A DNA stretch of 64,000 bases, taken from contig DHER01000089.1 in NCBI GenBank assembly GCA_002399975.1, positions 12,107-76,106 on the forward strand, read 5' to 3'. The stretch's first letter is position 1. The number at the start of each line of letters is the position of its first letter. A program made the translations under genes and the position numbers. The notes under the pieces are model-generated. The model was not told the origin of the DNA. It worked only from the letters and a program-made list of their open reading frames with translations, and searched no databases. Of this stretch, positions 1 to 8,095 are shown piece by piece. The stretch is from Firmicutes bacterium UBA4845. Lineage in GTDB: Bacteria; Bacillota; Clostridia; Tissierellales; Sedimentibacteraceae.

Positions 1-177
1 AAAGGAATTGCCCATGTATCGCTGAACAGCGGTGTTCCGATCATGTTCGGTGTACTTACCACAGAGAACATCGAGCAGGCTATTGAACGTGCAGGAACAA
101 AGGCTGGAAACAAAGGTTTTGACTGTGCAGCTGGTGCGATTGAGATGGTCAATCTGATTCATGAGATACAGGAATAA
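1..177 (+). CDS. ribH: 6,7-dimethyl-8-ribityllumazine synthase, C-terminal part
   Basis: This is the last 58 codons of a gene that begins before the window; the frame is open from base 1 and stops with TAA at 175-177. The residues (GIAHVSLNSGVPIMFGVL, TTENIEQAIERAGTKAGNKG) match the C-terminal half of lumazine synthase, the icosahedral enzyme of the penultimate step of riboflavin synthesis. It joins 5-amino-6-ribitylaminouracil with 3,4-dihydroxy-2-butanone 4-phosphate. A hairpin follows the stop directly, so ribH probably ends its operon. GC here is visibly higher than in the genes from about 1.2 kb on. The family assignment is firm; the N-terminal half is not visible. Confidence 0.93.
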   Translation, partial: KGIAHVSLNSGVPIMFGVLTTENIEQAIERAGTKAGNKGFDCAAGAIEMVNLIHEIQE

Positions 178-227
178 ATAATAACGGCGGCGAAGTTTTA
201 TAACAAACTCAACACCGCCGTTATTAT
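178..227 (+). terminator. Hairpin after ribH
   Basis: A 13-bp perfect stem (ATAATAACGGCGG at 178-190 with its complement at 215-227) encloses a 24-nt loop just after the ribH stop codon. No strong T-run follows (CAATTT), so it may be a weak intrinsic terminator or an mRNA-stabilising 3' stem. Confidence 0.55.
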
Positions 228-293
228 CAATTTAAGAATAACTATATGAACTTTTCTTATTATTTCTATTGTATTACCTGATATTTTCCTTTC

Positions 294-860
294 TTATTCT
301 TTTGCTTTGCAAGGGCAGCCATCCAAATGGTCATCGATTACACCAACTCCCTGCAAAAATGAATAGCAGATAACAGGACCGACAAAATTGAATCCTCGTT
401 TCTTCATGTCTGTGCTTACTGTTTCTGACAATTCGTCTTGGGCAGGCATCTCTGACAAATGCTTCAAATGATGCACAATCTGCTTTCCTCCCGTGAAATG
501 CCAGACATAGTCATCAAACGATCTAAACTCTCCGGAACATACTATCTCCTGCACCGCTTTGGCATTATGTACAGCCGCTTTGATTTTTGCTCTGCTCCGT
601 ATGACTTCTGGATTCTGCATAAGTTCTTCTGTTTTCTGGTCATCGTACCGGGCAACTGTATTGATGTCAAACCCATCAAATGCCTTTCTGATCGCTGCCT
701 CCTTATGTATTATAGTCAACCACGACAGTCCAGCCTGCTGCCCTTCGAGACAAAGCATTGCAAATAGCTCCGTGTCATCATGACATGGCTGACACCATCT
801 GTTATCGTGATAATCAAGCATAAGCGGATCGTTTTTCGCCCAATTACAACAATTATCCAT
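294..860 (-). CDS. tag: DNA-3-methyladenine glycosylase I
   Basis: This 188-residue protein has the usual length of the Tag family, which removes 3-methyladenine from alkylated DNA in base-excision repair. The N-terminal Cys4/Cys5, His18 in YHDNRW, and the C-terminal DDHLDGC supply the expected zinc-ligand pattern (Cys, His, His, Cys). The conserved blocks CLEGQQAGLSW and KKRGFNFVGPVICYSF are present. ATG is preceded by AAGGTG. It stands alone, transcribed toward the ribH terminator. Its GC resembles ribH more than the genes to the right, so a composition step lies between 0.86 and 1.2 kb. Confidence 0.95.
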   Translation of the reverse strand: MDNCCNWAKNDPLMLDYHDNRWCQPCHDDTELFAMLCLEGQQAGLSWLTIIHKEAAIRKAFDGFDINTVARYDDQKTEELMQNPEVIRSRAKIKAAVHNAKAVQEIVCSGEFRSFDDYVWHFTGGKQIVHHLKHLSEMPAQDELSETVSTDMKKRGFNFVGPVICYSFLQGVGVIDDHLDGCPCKAKE

Positions 861-885
861 ACCTGCACCTTACTTTCTTCTATAA

Positions 886-1119
886 TTAAATAATTAAGTC
901 TTTTAACGACTGCCTGATAGTCATTTCTATAACTCCGTTAGCTACAACCACATCATAACTACCTGATTTGAGAATGCTGCTCATTTTTTCAAGACCATTT
1001 CTTGCGGCTGTTATATCTTCTTCCGATGGTTCCTTACCGGAAGTTGGCGTATCAAGTGCACCTACCATATTCAAAAGTGTACTCTTTCTGGAGCCAGATT
1101 CTCTATACTGCTCATCATT
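886..1119 (-). pseudogene. Chimeric relic: ABC-type P-loop joined to a CobO-like segment
   Basis: This frame has no credible start; a stop lies at 1120-1122 and the first usable codon is TTG at 1074. The upstream half reads ESGSRKSTLLNMVGALDTPT, which looks like the Walker A region of a MacB/LolD-type ABC ATPase (normally GSGKSTLL) with Gly changed to Arg. It runs straight into PSEEDITAARNGLEKM and LKSGSYDVVV. That matches the middle of cob(I)alamin adenosyltransferases (PSEEDI..AR.GLEK...SG.YD.V), but the following LDEIN motif is missing. The rest of 861-1222 shows only short broken frames. I read this as recombined gene debris. The CobO half is by family resemblance only and no function is proposed. 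Confidence 0.45.
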
Positions 1120-1222
1120 TCAGATACATTTTCTTCGGCTTTTTCTATCACAATTGCCCCACATTCGGAAAATGATTTCATCTATCGTTACTTCGATTAT
1201 ATCGTTTTTCATCTGCTCTCTA

Positions 1223-1726
1223 CTATATTTCAACTTCTTCCGGTGCTTTTGCCATATCTTTCACTATGAGAGAATCGTCTCCGCCTAAATTTTTTATTAT
1301 TTTTTTTATGCTCATTTTAACATATTTAGCATAGCCTGTAGCCGCAACGGTTCCATCGCCTAATATTATTTCACCTGTCCCCTCAAATATAAGCCTTGTA
1401 TTCCTTTTTATTCTGGCAACAGCTTTTACAGGTTTATCAAGAGGGACAGGTTTTTTATATTTAATATTCAACTCAACTGTAACTCCCCATGACTCAGGCT
1501 CTTCAATCATAATTGCTCTTCCTATAGCTTCATCCAAGATTGCTGAAATAATGCCTCCATGCATTCTGTCAGGATAACTTTGATATATTGGGGAAGGCCT
1601 GGAAATTGACATAAGTTCTCCATTTTCCAATTCATAAAATTTTGTTTTTAAAGATTCTTTGTTTTCCGTACCACAGACAAAACAGTTTTTGCTTATAAAT
1701 TGTTTTTTCTTAACTTTATATTTCAT
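1223..1726 (-). CDS. Hotdog-fold (PaaI/4HBT-like) thioesterase
   Basis: The 167-residue protein carries the 4HBT/PaaI core HGGIISAILDEAIG at about residues 56-69, followed by beta strands ending in VAATGYAKYV. In this superfamily the Asp/Glu of the helix activates water to hydrolyse acyl-CoA thioesters; the substrate cannot be told from sequence. The N-terminus adds a small CFVCG motif (about residues 16-20), seen in some clostridial members. The last 25 residues after the hotdog domain are charged and unassigned. ATG follows GAGGG. It lies in the same direction as ptsI upstream, 86 bp away, and may be read with it. Confidence 0.82.
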   Translation of the reverse strand: MKYKVKKKQFISKNCFVCGTENKESLKTKFYELENGELMSISRPSPIYQSYPDRMHGGIISAILDEAIGRAIMIEEPESWGVTVELNIKYKKPVPLDKPVKAVARIKRNTRLIFEGTGEIILGDGTVAATGYAKYVKMSIKKIIKNLGGDDSLIVKDMAKAPEEVEI

Positions 1727-1812
1727 AATACCCTCTACTTTAAATTTATAGTTATTAATGGAACTAAAACAGTTCCGTTATATTTCATAAATAGGATTCA
1801 AATTTATTAATG

Positions 1813-3579
1813 CTATTCGTTAATTTTTCTTTTCCTTTTGCGCTTTTTCAGATAGCTTTCACTTTCATCTGAAAATAAACTGCTTAAATAATTTTCAACC
1901 TCAACGGCAGTTTCCATGTTTAGTGTGTTGTCAGCAATCTTTTTCATCTCATGCATGTTTAAATTTCTTATTATATATCTTGAGCTTAAGATAGAGGAAG
2001 AATTTATGCTGAATTCATCAAGCCCCATACCTAAGAATACAGGAATAAGTTTTGGATCTCCTGCCGCCTCGCCGCACATTCCAACCTTTATACCAGATTT
2101 ATGCCCGTTTTCTATAATTCCCTTAACTAACCTAAGCAATGCAGGATGATATTGGCTATACAAATATGACAATTTTGAATTCATTCTGTCAACAGCCATT
2201 GTATACTGTATTAAATCATTTGTACCTATGCTGAAAAAATCTACTTCTTTTGCCAACAAGTCAGATATGATTGCAGCCGATGGGACCTCAATCATAATAC
2301 CTATCTCAATATTGTCGCTAAAAGGAATTCCTTCTTGTACAAGTTCCTGTTTAGCTCTCTCCAAAATTTTCTTGGTATCTCTAAGCTCTTTCATAGTAGA
2401 GATCATTGGGAACATTATTTTAAGATTGCCATAAACACTTGCTTTTAAAATTGCTCTAAGCTGTGTTCTGAAAATATCAACATTGCCCAAACAAAGCCTT
2501 ATGGCTCTGTACCCCAAAAATGGATTCGCTTCTTTTGGTATGTCAAAATAAGAAACATTTTTGTCTCCTCCAATGTCCAAGGTCCTTATTATTACCGATT
2601 TATCCCCCATTTTCTGAAGTACTTCCCTATACTCTTCAAATTGTTCATCTTCTGAAGGCTGACAACTGCGATTCATAAAAATAAATTCACTTCTAAAAAG
2701 CCCTATACCTTCGGCATCGTTTTTTAAAACCATATCTACATCATGAGGAGTTCCTATATTGGCCGACAGCGATACTTTAAAACCGTCCTTAGTTGTTGTA
2801 GAAAGTCCTATCTGTTTTTTAAGCCCATTATTTATTTCTTCTAATCTTGCTTTTTTTTGAATATAATACAACAATTGTTTTTTATTTGGATTAATAAGTA
2901 CTTTTCCGCTTTTACCGTCACATATTACAATGTCATCATCTTTTATTTTTTGAACTATGTTGTCAATTCCGATTACTGTCGGGATTCCCAACATCCTGGA
3001 AATTATTGCAGCATGGGAAGTCTTCCCTCCAATTTCAGTAATTATGGCTGCCACACTTTCCTTTTCAATCTGCGCAGTATCTGAGGAGGTTAAATTTTTG
3101 ACAACAAGCACGGAATTTTTATTTAGCTTTGAATAATCCACAGTTTTAACACCCAGGAGAATTTTAACAACTCTTAACATTACATCCCTGATATCTTCTG
3201 ATCGTCCCTTTAGATATTCATCCTTTATATTATCAAATAGACTAATATAATATCCTGATATTTCTTTTAGAGAATATTCCGCGCTGACATTTTCATTTAT
3301 TATCTTAGACTCAATCTCTGAAATAAATGTATTATCTTCCAACATCATTTCGTGAGATTTAAAAATCTGAGCTTCCTTTTTGCCAACTTCATTGAGAGTT
3401 TTCACATATAATTTGTCTAACTCGCTTCTCCCTATTTCAAAAGCATTCCTTAGCCTGGCAATTTCTCTTTTAGTATCATTAATATAAACTTTAGCTATGT
3501 CTATTGATTTTTCATTAATTACAAAAGCTTTTCCTATTCCAATTCCCGGTGAAACGCCTAAGCCTTTCATATATTTCAC
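1813..3579 (-). CDS. ptsI: PEP-protein phosphotransferase (PTS enzyme I)
   Basis: Enzyme I transfers phosphate from phosphoenolpyruvate to HPr at the head of the sugar phosphotransferase chain in the cytoplasm. The 588 residues match the usual length. The phospho-histidine swivel motif GGKTSHAAIISR lies near residue 190. The PEP-binding barrel shows RTLDIGGDK and ANPFLGYRAIR, and the C-terminus holds the catalytic Cys in GMCGEAAGD. The tail ends in a run of Lys/Arg (KKRKRKRK), longer than usual. No ptsH or sugar permease is adjacent, so it serves PTS parts encoded elsewhere. A good promoter lies about 190 bp upstream. Confidence 0.97.
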   Translation of the reverse strand: MKYMKGLGVSPGIGIGKAFVINEKSIDIAKVYINDTKREIARLRNAFEIGRSELDKLYVKTLNEVGKKEAQIFKSHEMMLEDNTFISEIESKIINENVSAEYSLKEISGYYISLFDNIKDEYLKGRSEDIRDVMLRVVKILLGVKTVDYSKLNKNSVLVVKNLTSSDTAQIEKESVAAIITEIGGKTSHAAIISRMLGIPTVIGIDNIVQKIKDDDIVICDGKSGKVLINPNKKQLLYYIQKKARLEEINNGLKKQIGLSTTTKDGFKVSLSANIGTPHDVDMVLKNDAEGIGLFRSEFIFMNRSCQPSEDEQFEEYREVLQKMGDKSVIIRTLDIGGDKNVSYFDIPKEANPFLGYRAIRLCLGNVDIFRTQLRAILKASVYGNLKIMFPMISTMKELRDTKKILERAKQELVQEGIPFSDNIEIGIMIEVPSAAIISDLLAKEVDFFSIGTNDLIQYTMAVDRMNSKLSYLYSQYHPALLRLVKGIIENGHKSGIKVGMCGEAAGDPKLIPVFLGMGLDEFSINSSSILSSRYIIRNLNMHEMKKIADNTLNMETAVEVENYLSSLFSDESESYLKKRKRKRKINE

Positions 3580-3770
3580 TACCTTTCAGCTTTTATAACA
3601 ACGGAACAATTACAACACACCATAAGAAATAAGAAATGCCCCTCTTATGAGATATGATTCTGTACTTTATGGCTGTGAAAAGATACTGGACATTTAGCCT
3701 TGTTATAACTATTTAGCATATTTGTTTATTGTAATTATTTTGACTGGTACCATGATTTGTATATTATAAT

Positions 3771-3800
3771 ATTATATTACGTAAAAGTGATTATTGTCAA
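3771..3800 (-). promoter_or_regulatory. Promoter upstream of ptsI
   Basis: On the minus strand a -35 box TTGACA (3795-3800) and a -10 box TATAAT (3771-3776) are separated by 18 bp. The start would lie near 3763, giving a leader of about 185 nt before ptsI. I see no known riboswitch in that leader. The 338-bp gap 3580-3917 otherwise holds only the ileS terminator. Confidence 0.65.
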
Positions 3801-3867
3801 CGAATAATATTGAAATTTCAACGCTTCTTTTGGTAATGTTTTCATGGCAAGCCCGACTTTTTTCATT

Positions 3868-3901
3868 CAAAAAAAGAACGGTACTGTACTCAGTCCGTTC
3901 T
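3868..3901 (-). terminator. Intrinsic terminator of ileS
   Basis: Reading the minus strand, AGAACGG (3895-3901) pairs with CCGTTCT (3875-3881) and is followed by a run of seven T (3868-3874). It sits 17 bp after the ileS stop codon. Confidence 0.8.
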
Positions 3902-3917
3902 ACGTTCTATAACATTA

Positions 3918-6900
3918 TTATTTACTTACTTTTTCAAGCTTCATTCCTGTATCTATGCCGTTCAGATTTTGAATTTTCAGAGTATTGTCTGTTACTTTTT
4001 CAATTGTGTCCGCTAATGTTTCACTCTTGATAAACTCTTCAAATTTCTTTACTGTTTTGTCTATATCTTCAGAACCGTTGTAGAAAATACGGATTCTGTC
4101 CATCATTTCATAGCCGTTATTTTTCCTCATCTGCTGAACTTTTGATATGAACTCACGGGCATATCCTTCACCTATCAAATCATCTGTCAGATTTGTATCT
4201 ATAACTACAAATAAATTACTGTCTGTTGAAACATCGTAGCCTTCTTTTGCTGAAATGCGAATATCCAATATTTCTTCATTTAGCTCAACAATTTGACCGT
4301 TAACTTTCATCTCGCACTTCTCTCCGGCCTGAATCTTAGTAATTATTTCTAAAGATTCGGCTTCAGACAATGCTTTTTCAAATGCTTTTACATTACTGCC
4401 AAGCATAGGACCGGCAACCTTAAAATTAGGCTTCAAAGAAAATTCCATAAATTTATTAAGATCATGCTCGAACACAACTTCTTTAGTATTTAACTCTTCC
4501 ATTATTAACGGAGACAAGTCCTCAATAAGCTTCTGATACTTTCCGTCAACATGTATTTTTTTTATGGGCTGCCTTACCTTTATCCTTGCCTTCTCTCTGG
4601 AAGCTCTTCCCAATTTCACAAGATTTTTTACAAGATCCATTCTCTTTTCAACATTTTCATCTATTAATTCTTCATGTATTTTTGGATAATAACTTAAATG
4701 GACAGATACCTCATCTGTTAAGTTTCTATAAATTTCTTCGGATAAATACGGAGCAAATGGAGCAGTTAATTGAGCTACACCCACCAATATTTCATAAGTT
4801 GTATTATAAACTGCTTTCTTGTCATCCGTAAGTTCTGATGCCCAGAATCTTCTTCTTGAACGCCTGATATACCAGTTAGATAAATCCTCGTTTACAAATT
4901 CCTGAATTACTCTTACAGCCTTGTTATGGTCATAGGCATCCATGCTCCCTCTGACATATTTTACCAAATTATTGAATTTAGAAATAATCCATCTGTCAAG
5001 TTCCGGCCTATCTTTGAATTCAATGAAAAACTTCGTTGGATCTATATTATCAGTATTGGCATATAACGCAAAGAAAGTATAAACATTTTTTATTGTACCA
5101 AAATATTTGCTTAATACTTCTTTTAATCCGTCTTCATCAAATTTTGTCGGTGACCACGCAGGCGATACATACAAAAGATACCATCTTAACGCATCAGCTC
5201 CGTACTTATCGAACAGCTCAAACGGATTAACTGTATTGCCTTTTGATTTTGACATTTTCTTTCCGAATTTATCCAAGATCAGGTCATTTACTAAAACTCT
5301 TTTATATGGAGCTTTTCCCTTTACAAATGTAGAAACAGCCAACAGAGAATAGAACCATCCTCTTGTCTGATCAATTCCTTCACAGATGTAGTCAGCAGGG
5401 AACAGGCTGTCAAATTTATCCACATTTTCAAAAGGATAATGCCATTGAGCATAAGGCATGGATCCTGAATCAAACCAGCAGTCAATAACATCCTTTTCTC
5501 TTGTCATTTTCTTGCCGCATTTAGGACATACAATATGGATAGCATCAACAAACGGCCTGTGCAGTTCAACTGTTTTTTCGTCCACATTCTCAATTGCTTT
5601 TTCTGCCAATTCCTTTCTTGATCCGATACTTTCAACGTGACCGCATTCGCATCTCCAAAGAGGCAGCGGTGTCCCCCAATATCGGCTTCTTGAAATTGCC
5701 CAGTCATTTAAGTTTTCTAACCAGTTTCCGAATCTTTTTTCTCCTACAAATTCCGGGTACCATTTAACGGTATTGTTGTTTGCTATCAGCTGATCCTTTA
5801 GCTTAGTCATTTCAATATACCAACTTGGTCTTGCATAATATATCAGCGGTGTATGGCACCTCCAGCAGTGGGGGTAGTTATGAATAACAGGTTCTTTTTT
5901 GTATAGTTTCCCATTTTCTTTCAGCCACTTAAGTATTGCAGGATCTGCATCCATTACAAACATTTCCGACCATGGTGTCCCTCTGAACCTTCCTGTGTCA
6001 TCAACAGGATTAATAACTGGAAGATTATATTTCACTCCCGTGTTGTAGTCATCTTCGCCGAAGGCAGGAGCCGTGTGGACTATACCGGTACCATCTTCTA
6101 CAGTAACATAATCGGCACAAGTTATATAAAATGCATTTTTGCCTTTAGGAACTTCAACATATGGCATAAGCTGCTCATATTCCATGAATTCCATGTCTCT
6201 GCCCTTCATTTCTTCAATCACTTCATATTCATCGTGTATCACTTTGTCAACCAAGGATTTGGAAATATAATATATTTCCCCTTTAACGTCTTCTTTATCC
6301 TTTGTCTTTATTTTCAAGTAATCAACATCAGGATGGACAGTCAGTGAAGCATTTGACAGCAACGTCCAAGGAGTAGTCGTCCATGCCAGGAAATACTCGT
6401 CCGCACCCTTTTTCTTAAATTTGACATATGCAGTTATTGTCTTTATTTCTTCATAGCCTTGAGCTACTTCGTGGGATGCAAGTCCTGTTCCGCATCTGGG
6501 GCAATAAGGAAGTATTTTGTGTCCTTCATATATAAGCCCTTGTTTAAACATATTGTCAAGTATCCACCACTCGGTTTCGATGTAGTCATTTTTAAGAGTT
6601 ATATATGGGTCATCCATGTCGATTAAATATGCCATACGTTTTGTCATTTTACGCCAAAGGCTCTCATAGGTAAATACAGATTCACGGCATTTTTCATTAA
6701 ATTCCGCAATACCGTATTGTTCGATATCGGTCTTATTTTTCAATCCCAATTGTTTTTCAACTTCTATTTCAACCGGAAGGCCATGAGTATCCCAGCCTGC
6801 CTTTCTTTTAACCTGGTAGCCTTCCATTGTTTTGAGCCTGCATATTGAATCCTTCAATGTTCTTGCTATAACATGATGAATGCCTGGTTTACCATTAGCA

Positions 6901-7049
6901 GTAGGCGGTCCTTCATAAAATATAAATGATTTTTTTCCTTTTCTTGTTTCAACGCTTTGTTTAAGCAAATCTATATCATCCCAGTACTTAGATATTTCCT
7001 GTTCTGTTTGCTTATAATCGGTTTTTGAAATATCTTTAAATTTTTTCAT
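3918..7049 (-). CDS. ileS: Isoleucyl-tRNA synthetase (long, eukaryote-like type)
   Basis: This class I synthetase charges tRNA-Ile and edits misactivated valine. The HIGH-type motif appears as GPPTANGKPGIHH (about residues 47-59) and the KMSKS loop as KKMSKSKGN. The long CP1 editing insert lies between them, with FAWTTTPWTL-like sequence near residue 222. The length of 1043 and the sequence style match the IleS2 group common in clostridia, which is generally less sensitive to mupirocin; that property is inferred, not shown. Zinc-site cysteines CPRCG and CPKCGKKM are present. It starts with ATG after GAGGT and is governed by the T-box leader immediately upstream. Confidence 0.97.
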   Translation of the reverse strand: MKKFKDISKTDYKQTEQEISKYWDDIDLLKQSVETRKGKKSFIFYEGPPTANGKPGIHHVIARTLKDSICRLKTMEGYQVKRKAGWDTHGLPVEIEVEKQLGLKNKTDIEQYGIAEFNEKCRESVFTYESLWRKMTKRMAYLIDMDDPYITLKNDYIETEWWILDNMFKQGLIYEGHKILPYCPRCGTGLASHEVAQGYEEIKTITAYVKFKKKGADEYFLAWTTTPWTLLSNASLTVHPDVDYLKIKTKDKEDVKGEIYYISKSLVDKVIHDEYEVIEEMKGRDMEFMEYEQLMPYVEVPKGKNAFYITCADYVTVEDGTGIVHTAPAFGEDDYNTGVKYNLPVINPVDDTGRFRGTPWSEMFVMDADPAILKWLKENGKLYKKEPVIHNYPHCWRCHTPLIYYARPSWYIEMTKLKDQLIANNNTVKWYPEFVGEKRFGNWLENLNDWAISRSRYWGTPLPLWRCECGHVESIGSRKELAEKAIENVDEKTVELHRPFVDAIHIVCPKCGKKMTREKDVIDCWFDSGSMPYAQWHYPFENVDKFDSLFPADYICEGIDQTRGWFYSLLAVSTFVKGKAPYKRVLVNDLILDKFGKKMSKSKGNTVNPFELFDKYGADALRWYLLYVSPAWSPTKFDEDGLKEVLSKYFGTIKNVYTFFALYANTDNIDPTKFFIEFKDRPELDRWIISKFNNLVKYVRGSMDAYDHNKAVRVIQEFVNEDLSNWYIRRSRRRFWASELTDDKKAVYNTTYEILVGVAQLTAPFAPYLSEEIYRNLTDEVSVHLSYYPKIHEELIDENVEKRMDLVKNLVKLGRASREKARIKVRQPIKKIHVDGKYQKLIEDLSPLIMEELNTKEVVFEHDLNKFMEFSLKPNFKVAGPMLGSNVKAFEKALSEAESLEIITKIQAGEKCEMKVNGQIVELNEEILDIRISAKEGYDVSTDSNLFVVIDTNLTDDLIGEGYAREFISKVQQMRKNNGYEMMDRIRIFYNGSEDIDKTVKKFEEFIKSETLADTIEKVTDNTLKIQNLNGIDTGMKLEKVSK

Positions 7050-7107
7050 TTTACCTCCTGAAATTATTTAATAGTAATAATTTTCATTCTTTTTTCGTTC
7101 GAATTTT

Positions 7108-7369
7108 AAGCTTTTAAATAAAAAATAAAATCCCATGTCATAAGACATGGGACGAAATCCGCGGTACCACCCAAATTACATATAAATAATCTAAATATAT
7201 GTCACTCAAAATTTAACGCATTTATACGTAATTTCTTACTGTAGTTTCAGAAATCAAACTCATGGATGATCTTCAGCGCATTTGGAATTATAATCTCACA
7301 CCATACGATTATATCTCTTTGAAACCTGCCTGCGCCTACTGTTCCAATCACTGCCATTTTGTTTATTTT
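7108..7369 (-). promoter_or_regulatory. Isoleucine T-box leader of ileS
   Basis: The minus strand holds the T-box core GGTGGTACCGCGG (7159-7171 region) that binds the uncharged tRNA acceptor end. A terminator follows, made of TCCCATGT and ACATGGGA (7131-7152) and a T-rich stretch at 7116-7130. Upstream, the stem I region contains GAAGATCATCC, giving an ATC (Ile) specifier at 7265-7270. This agrees with the gene it precedes. Low Ile-tRNA charging should favour antitermination and ileS expression. Confidence 0.92.
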
Positions 7370-7375
7370 TGTATA

Positions 7376-7404
7376 ATGATATATTAAATCGGAAATAAAG
7401 TCAA
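7376..7404 (-). promoter_or_regulatory. Promoter of the ileS T-box transcript
   Basis: TTGACT (7399-7404) and TATCAT (7376-7381) are separated by 17 bp on the minus strand, placing the start a few bases before the T-box stem I. Confidence 0.6.
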
Positions 7405-7515
7405 GGAATAAATTAAAAATTTTATGCTTTAAGGCAATTGCCGAAATTGCCGGACGGAACCGGCCCCTTAAGTATGAAATCCCCAAAAAAATAGCAACAG
7501 GAATGATTTGAATGC

Positions 7516-7578
7516 TTCCTGCTGCCGTAAATTTATTTTTATTTATACCTGTTTTTCATTATCCGCTTCTTTTTTCAG
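7516..7578 (-). repeat. Island-flanking direct repeat, copy A
   Basis: These 63 bp align without gaps to 16974-17036 in the same orientation, with 11 mismatches (52 of 63 identical), ten of which are transitions. The segment covers the end of a decayed PD-(D/E)XK transposase-like frame (KKEADNEKQ) and some 3' flank. The two copies bracket the high-GC island. Confidence 0.75.
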
Positions 7579-7753
7579 CTCCAAAATTCTTTCTTTCGAG
7601 AGCTTAGTCACTCCGGCGACAAAATCTATTTCCGCCCCTTTTCTAAGCATCTCTTTGGCTACTTCTGCCTTTCCCTTTTTCTCTCCTTACTTCCAAAGCT
7701 TCTTCCCGTACGACTTTCAATTCTTCTTCTCTGTCGAATTCCGCAAACAGCAT
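7543..7753 (-). pseudogene. C-terminal relic of a PD-(D/E)XK (Rpn/YhgA-like) nuclease/transposase
   Basis: A first frame starts MLFAEFDREEELKVVREEAL at 7753. Near 7690 the sense continues in another frame as KKGKAEVAKEMLRKGAEIDF and then VTKLSKERILELKKEADNEK, ending at TAA 7543-7545. The charged, repetitive EE/KE tail followed by a 'G(L/A)..D.(I/V)A..T.LS...I..L' stretch is typical of the C-terminus of PDDEXK-family putative transposases (Rpn group). The catalytic N-terminal domain is absent and a frameshift splits what remains. It is therefore a dead fragment, probably left from the arrival or rearrangement of the island. Confidence 0.65.
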
Positions 7754-8044
7754 ATTATGACCTCCGATTCTCCCGTTCTTTATTCAATGACATTCCGTGA
7801 AGCTGAGTCTTCCGTCACCATTATTATATTGCATAATTCATATATTTTCAATAATTTTATTAGAGAATTATAGTCACACGCTGGTTCGGGACATCATACC
7901 CAAAGGTGAGTTCTTCGACGGTTTTGCAAGAACCGTTGACCTGATCTTTTCACGCGTAAATCACCGAAAGTATAATTTTGAACGTGTTACAAATTAAGAA
8001 TACTTTGTGTGTCGTGGCAATAGGGTTCTATTTATACACTAAAA

Positions 8045-8072
8045 CATGCCCCCTCAGAATTGAGGGGGCATG
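8045..8072 (-). terminator. Terminator of the giant surface-protein gene
   Basis: A 12-bp perfect GC-rich stem (CATGCCCCCTCA with its complement, 8045-8056 and 8061-8072) with loop GAAT lies 24 bp after the stop. On the minus strand it is followed by TTTTAG. Confidence 0.75.
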
Positions 8073-8095
8073 GGGCGTTAGCCAATCTTTTTCGC

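Noticed and set aside
1071..1181. 36-codon minus-strand frame (IVIEKAEENVSEMMSSIENL)
   Set aside because: It overlaps the P-loop relic in another frame, is very short and has no recognised family; probably chance or further debris.
7797..7997. 66-codon plus-strand frame with some protein-like sequence (LVRDIIPKGEFFDGFARTVD)
   Set aside because: It faintly recalls the N-terminus of IS1182-type transposases, but there is no ribosome site, no inverted repeat and no further similarity, so it is not supported as a gene.
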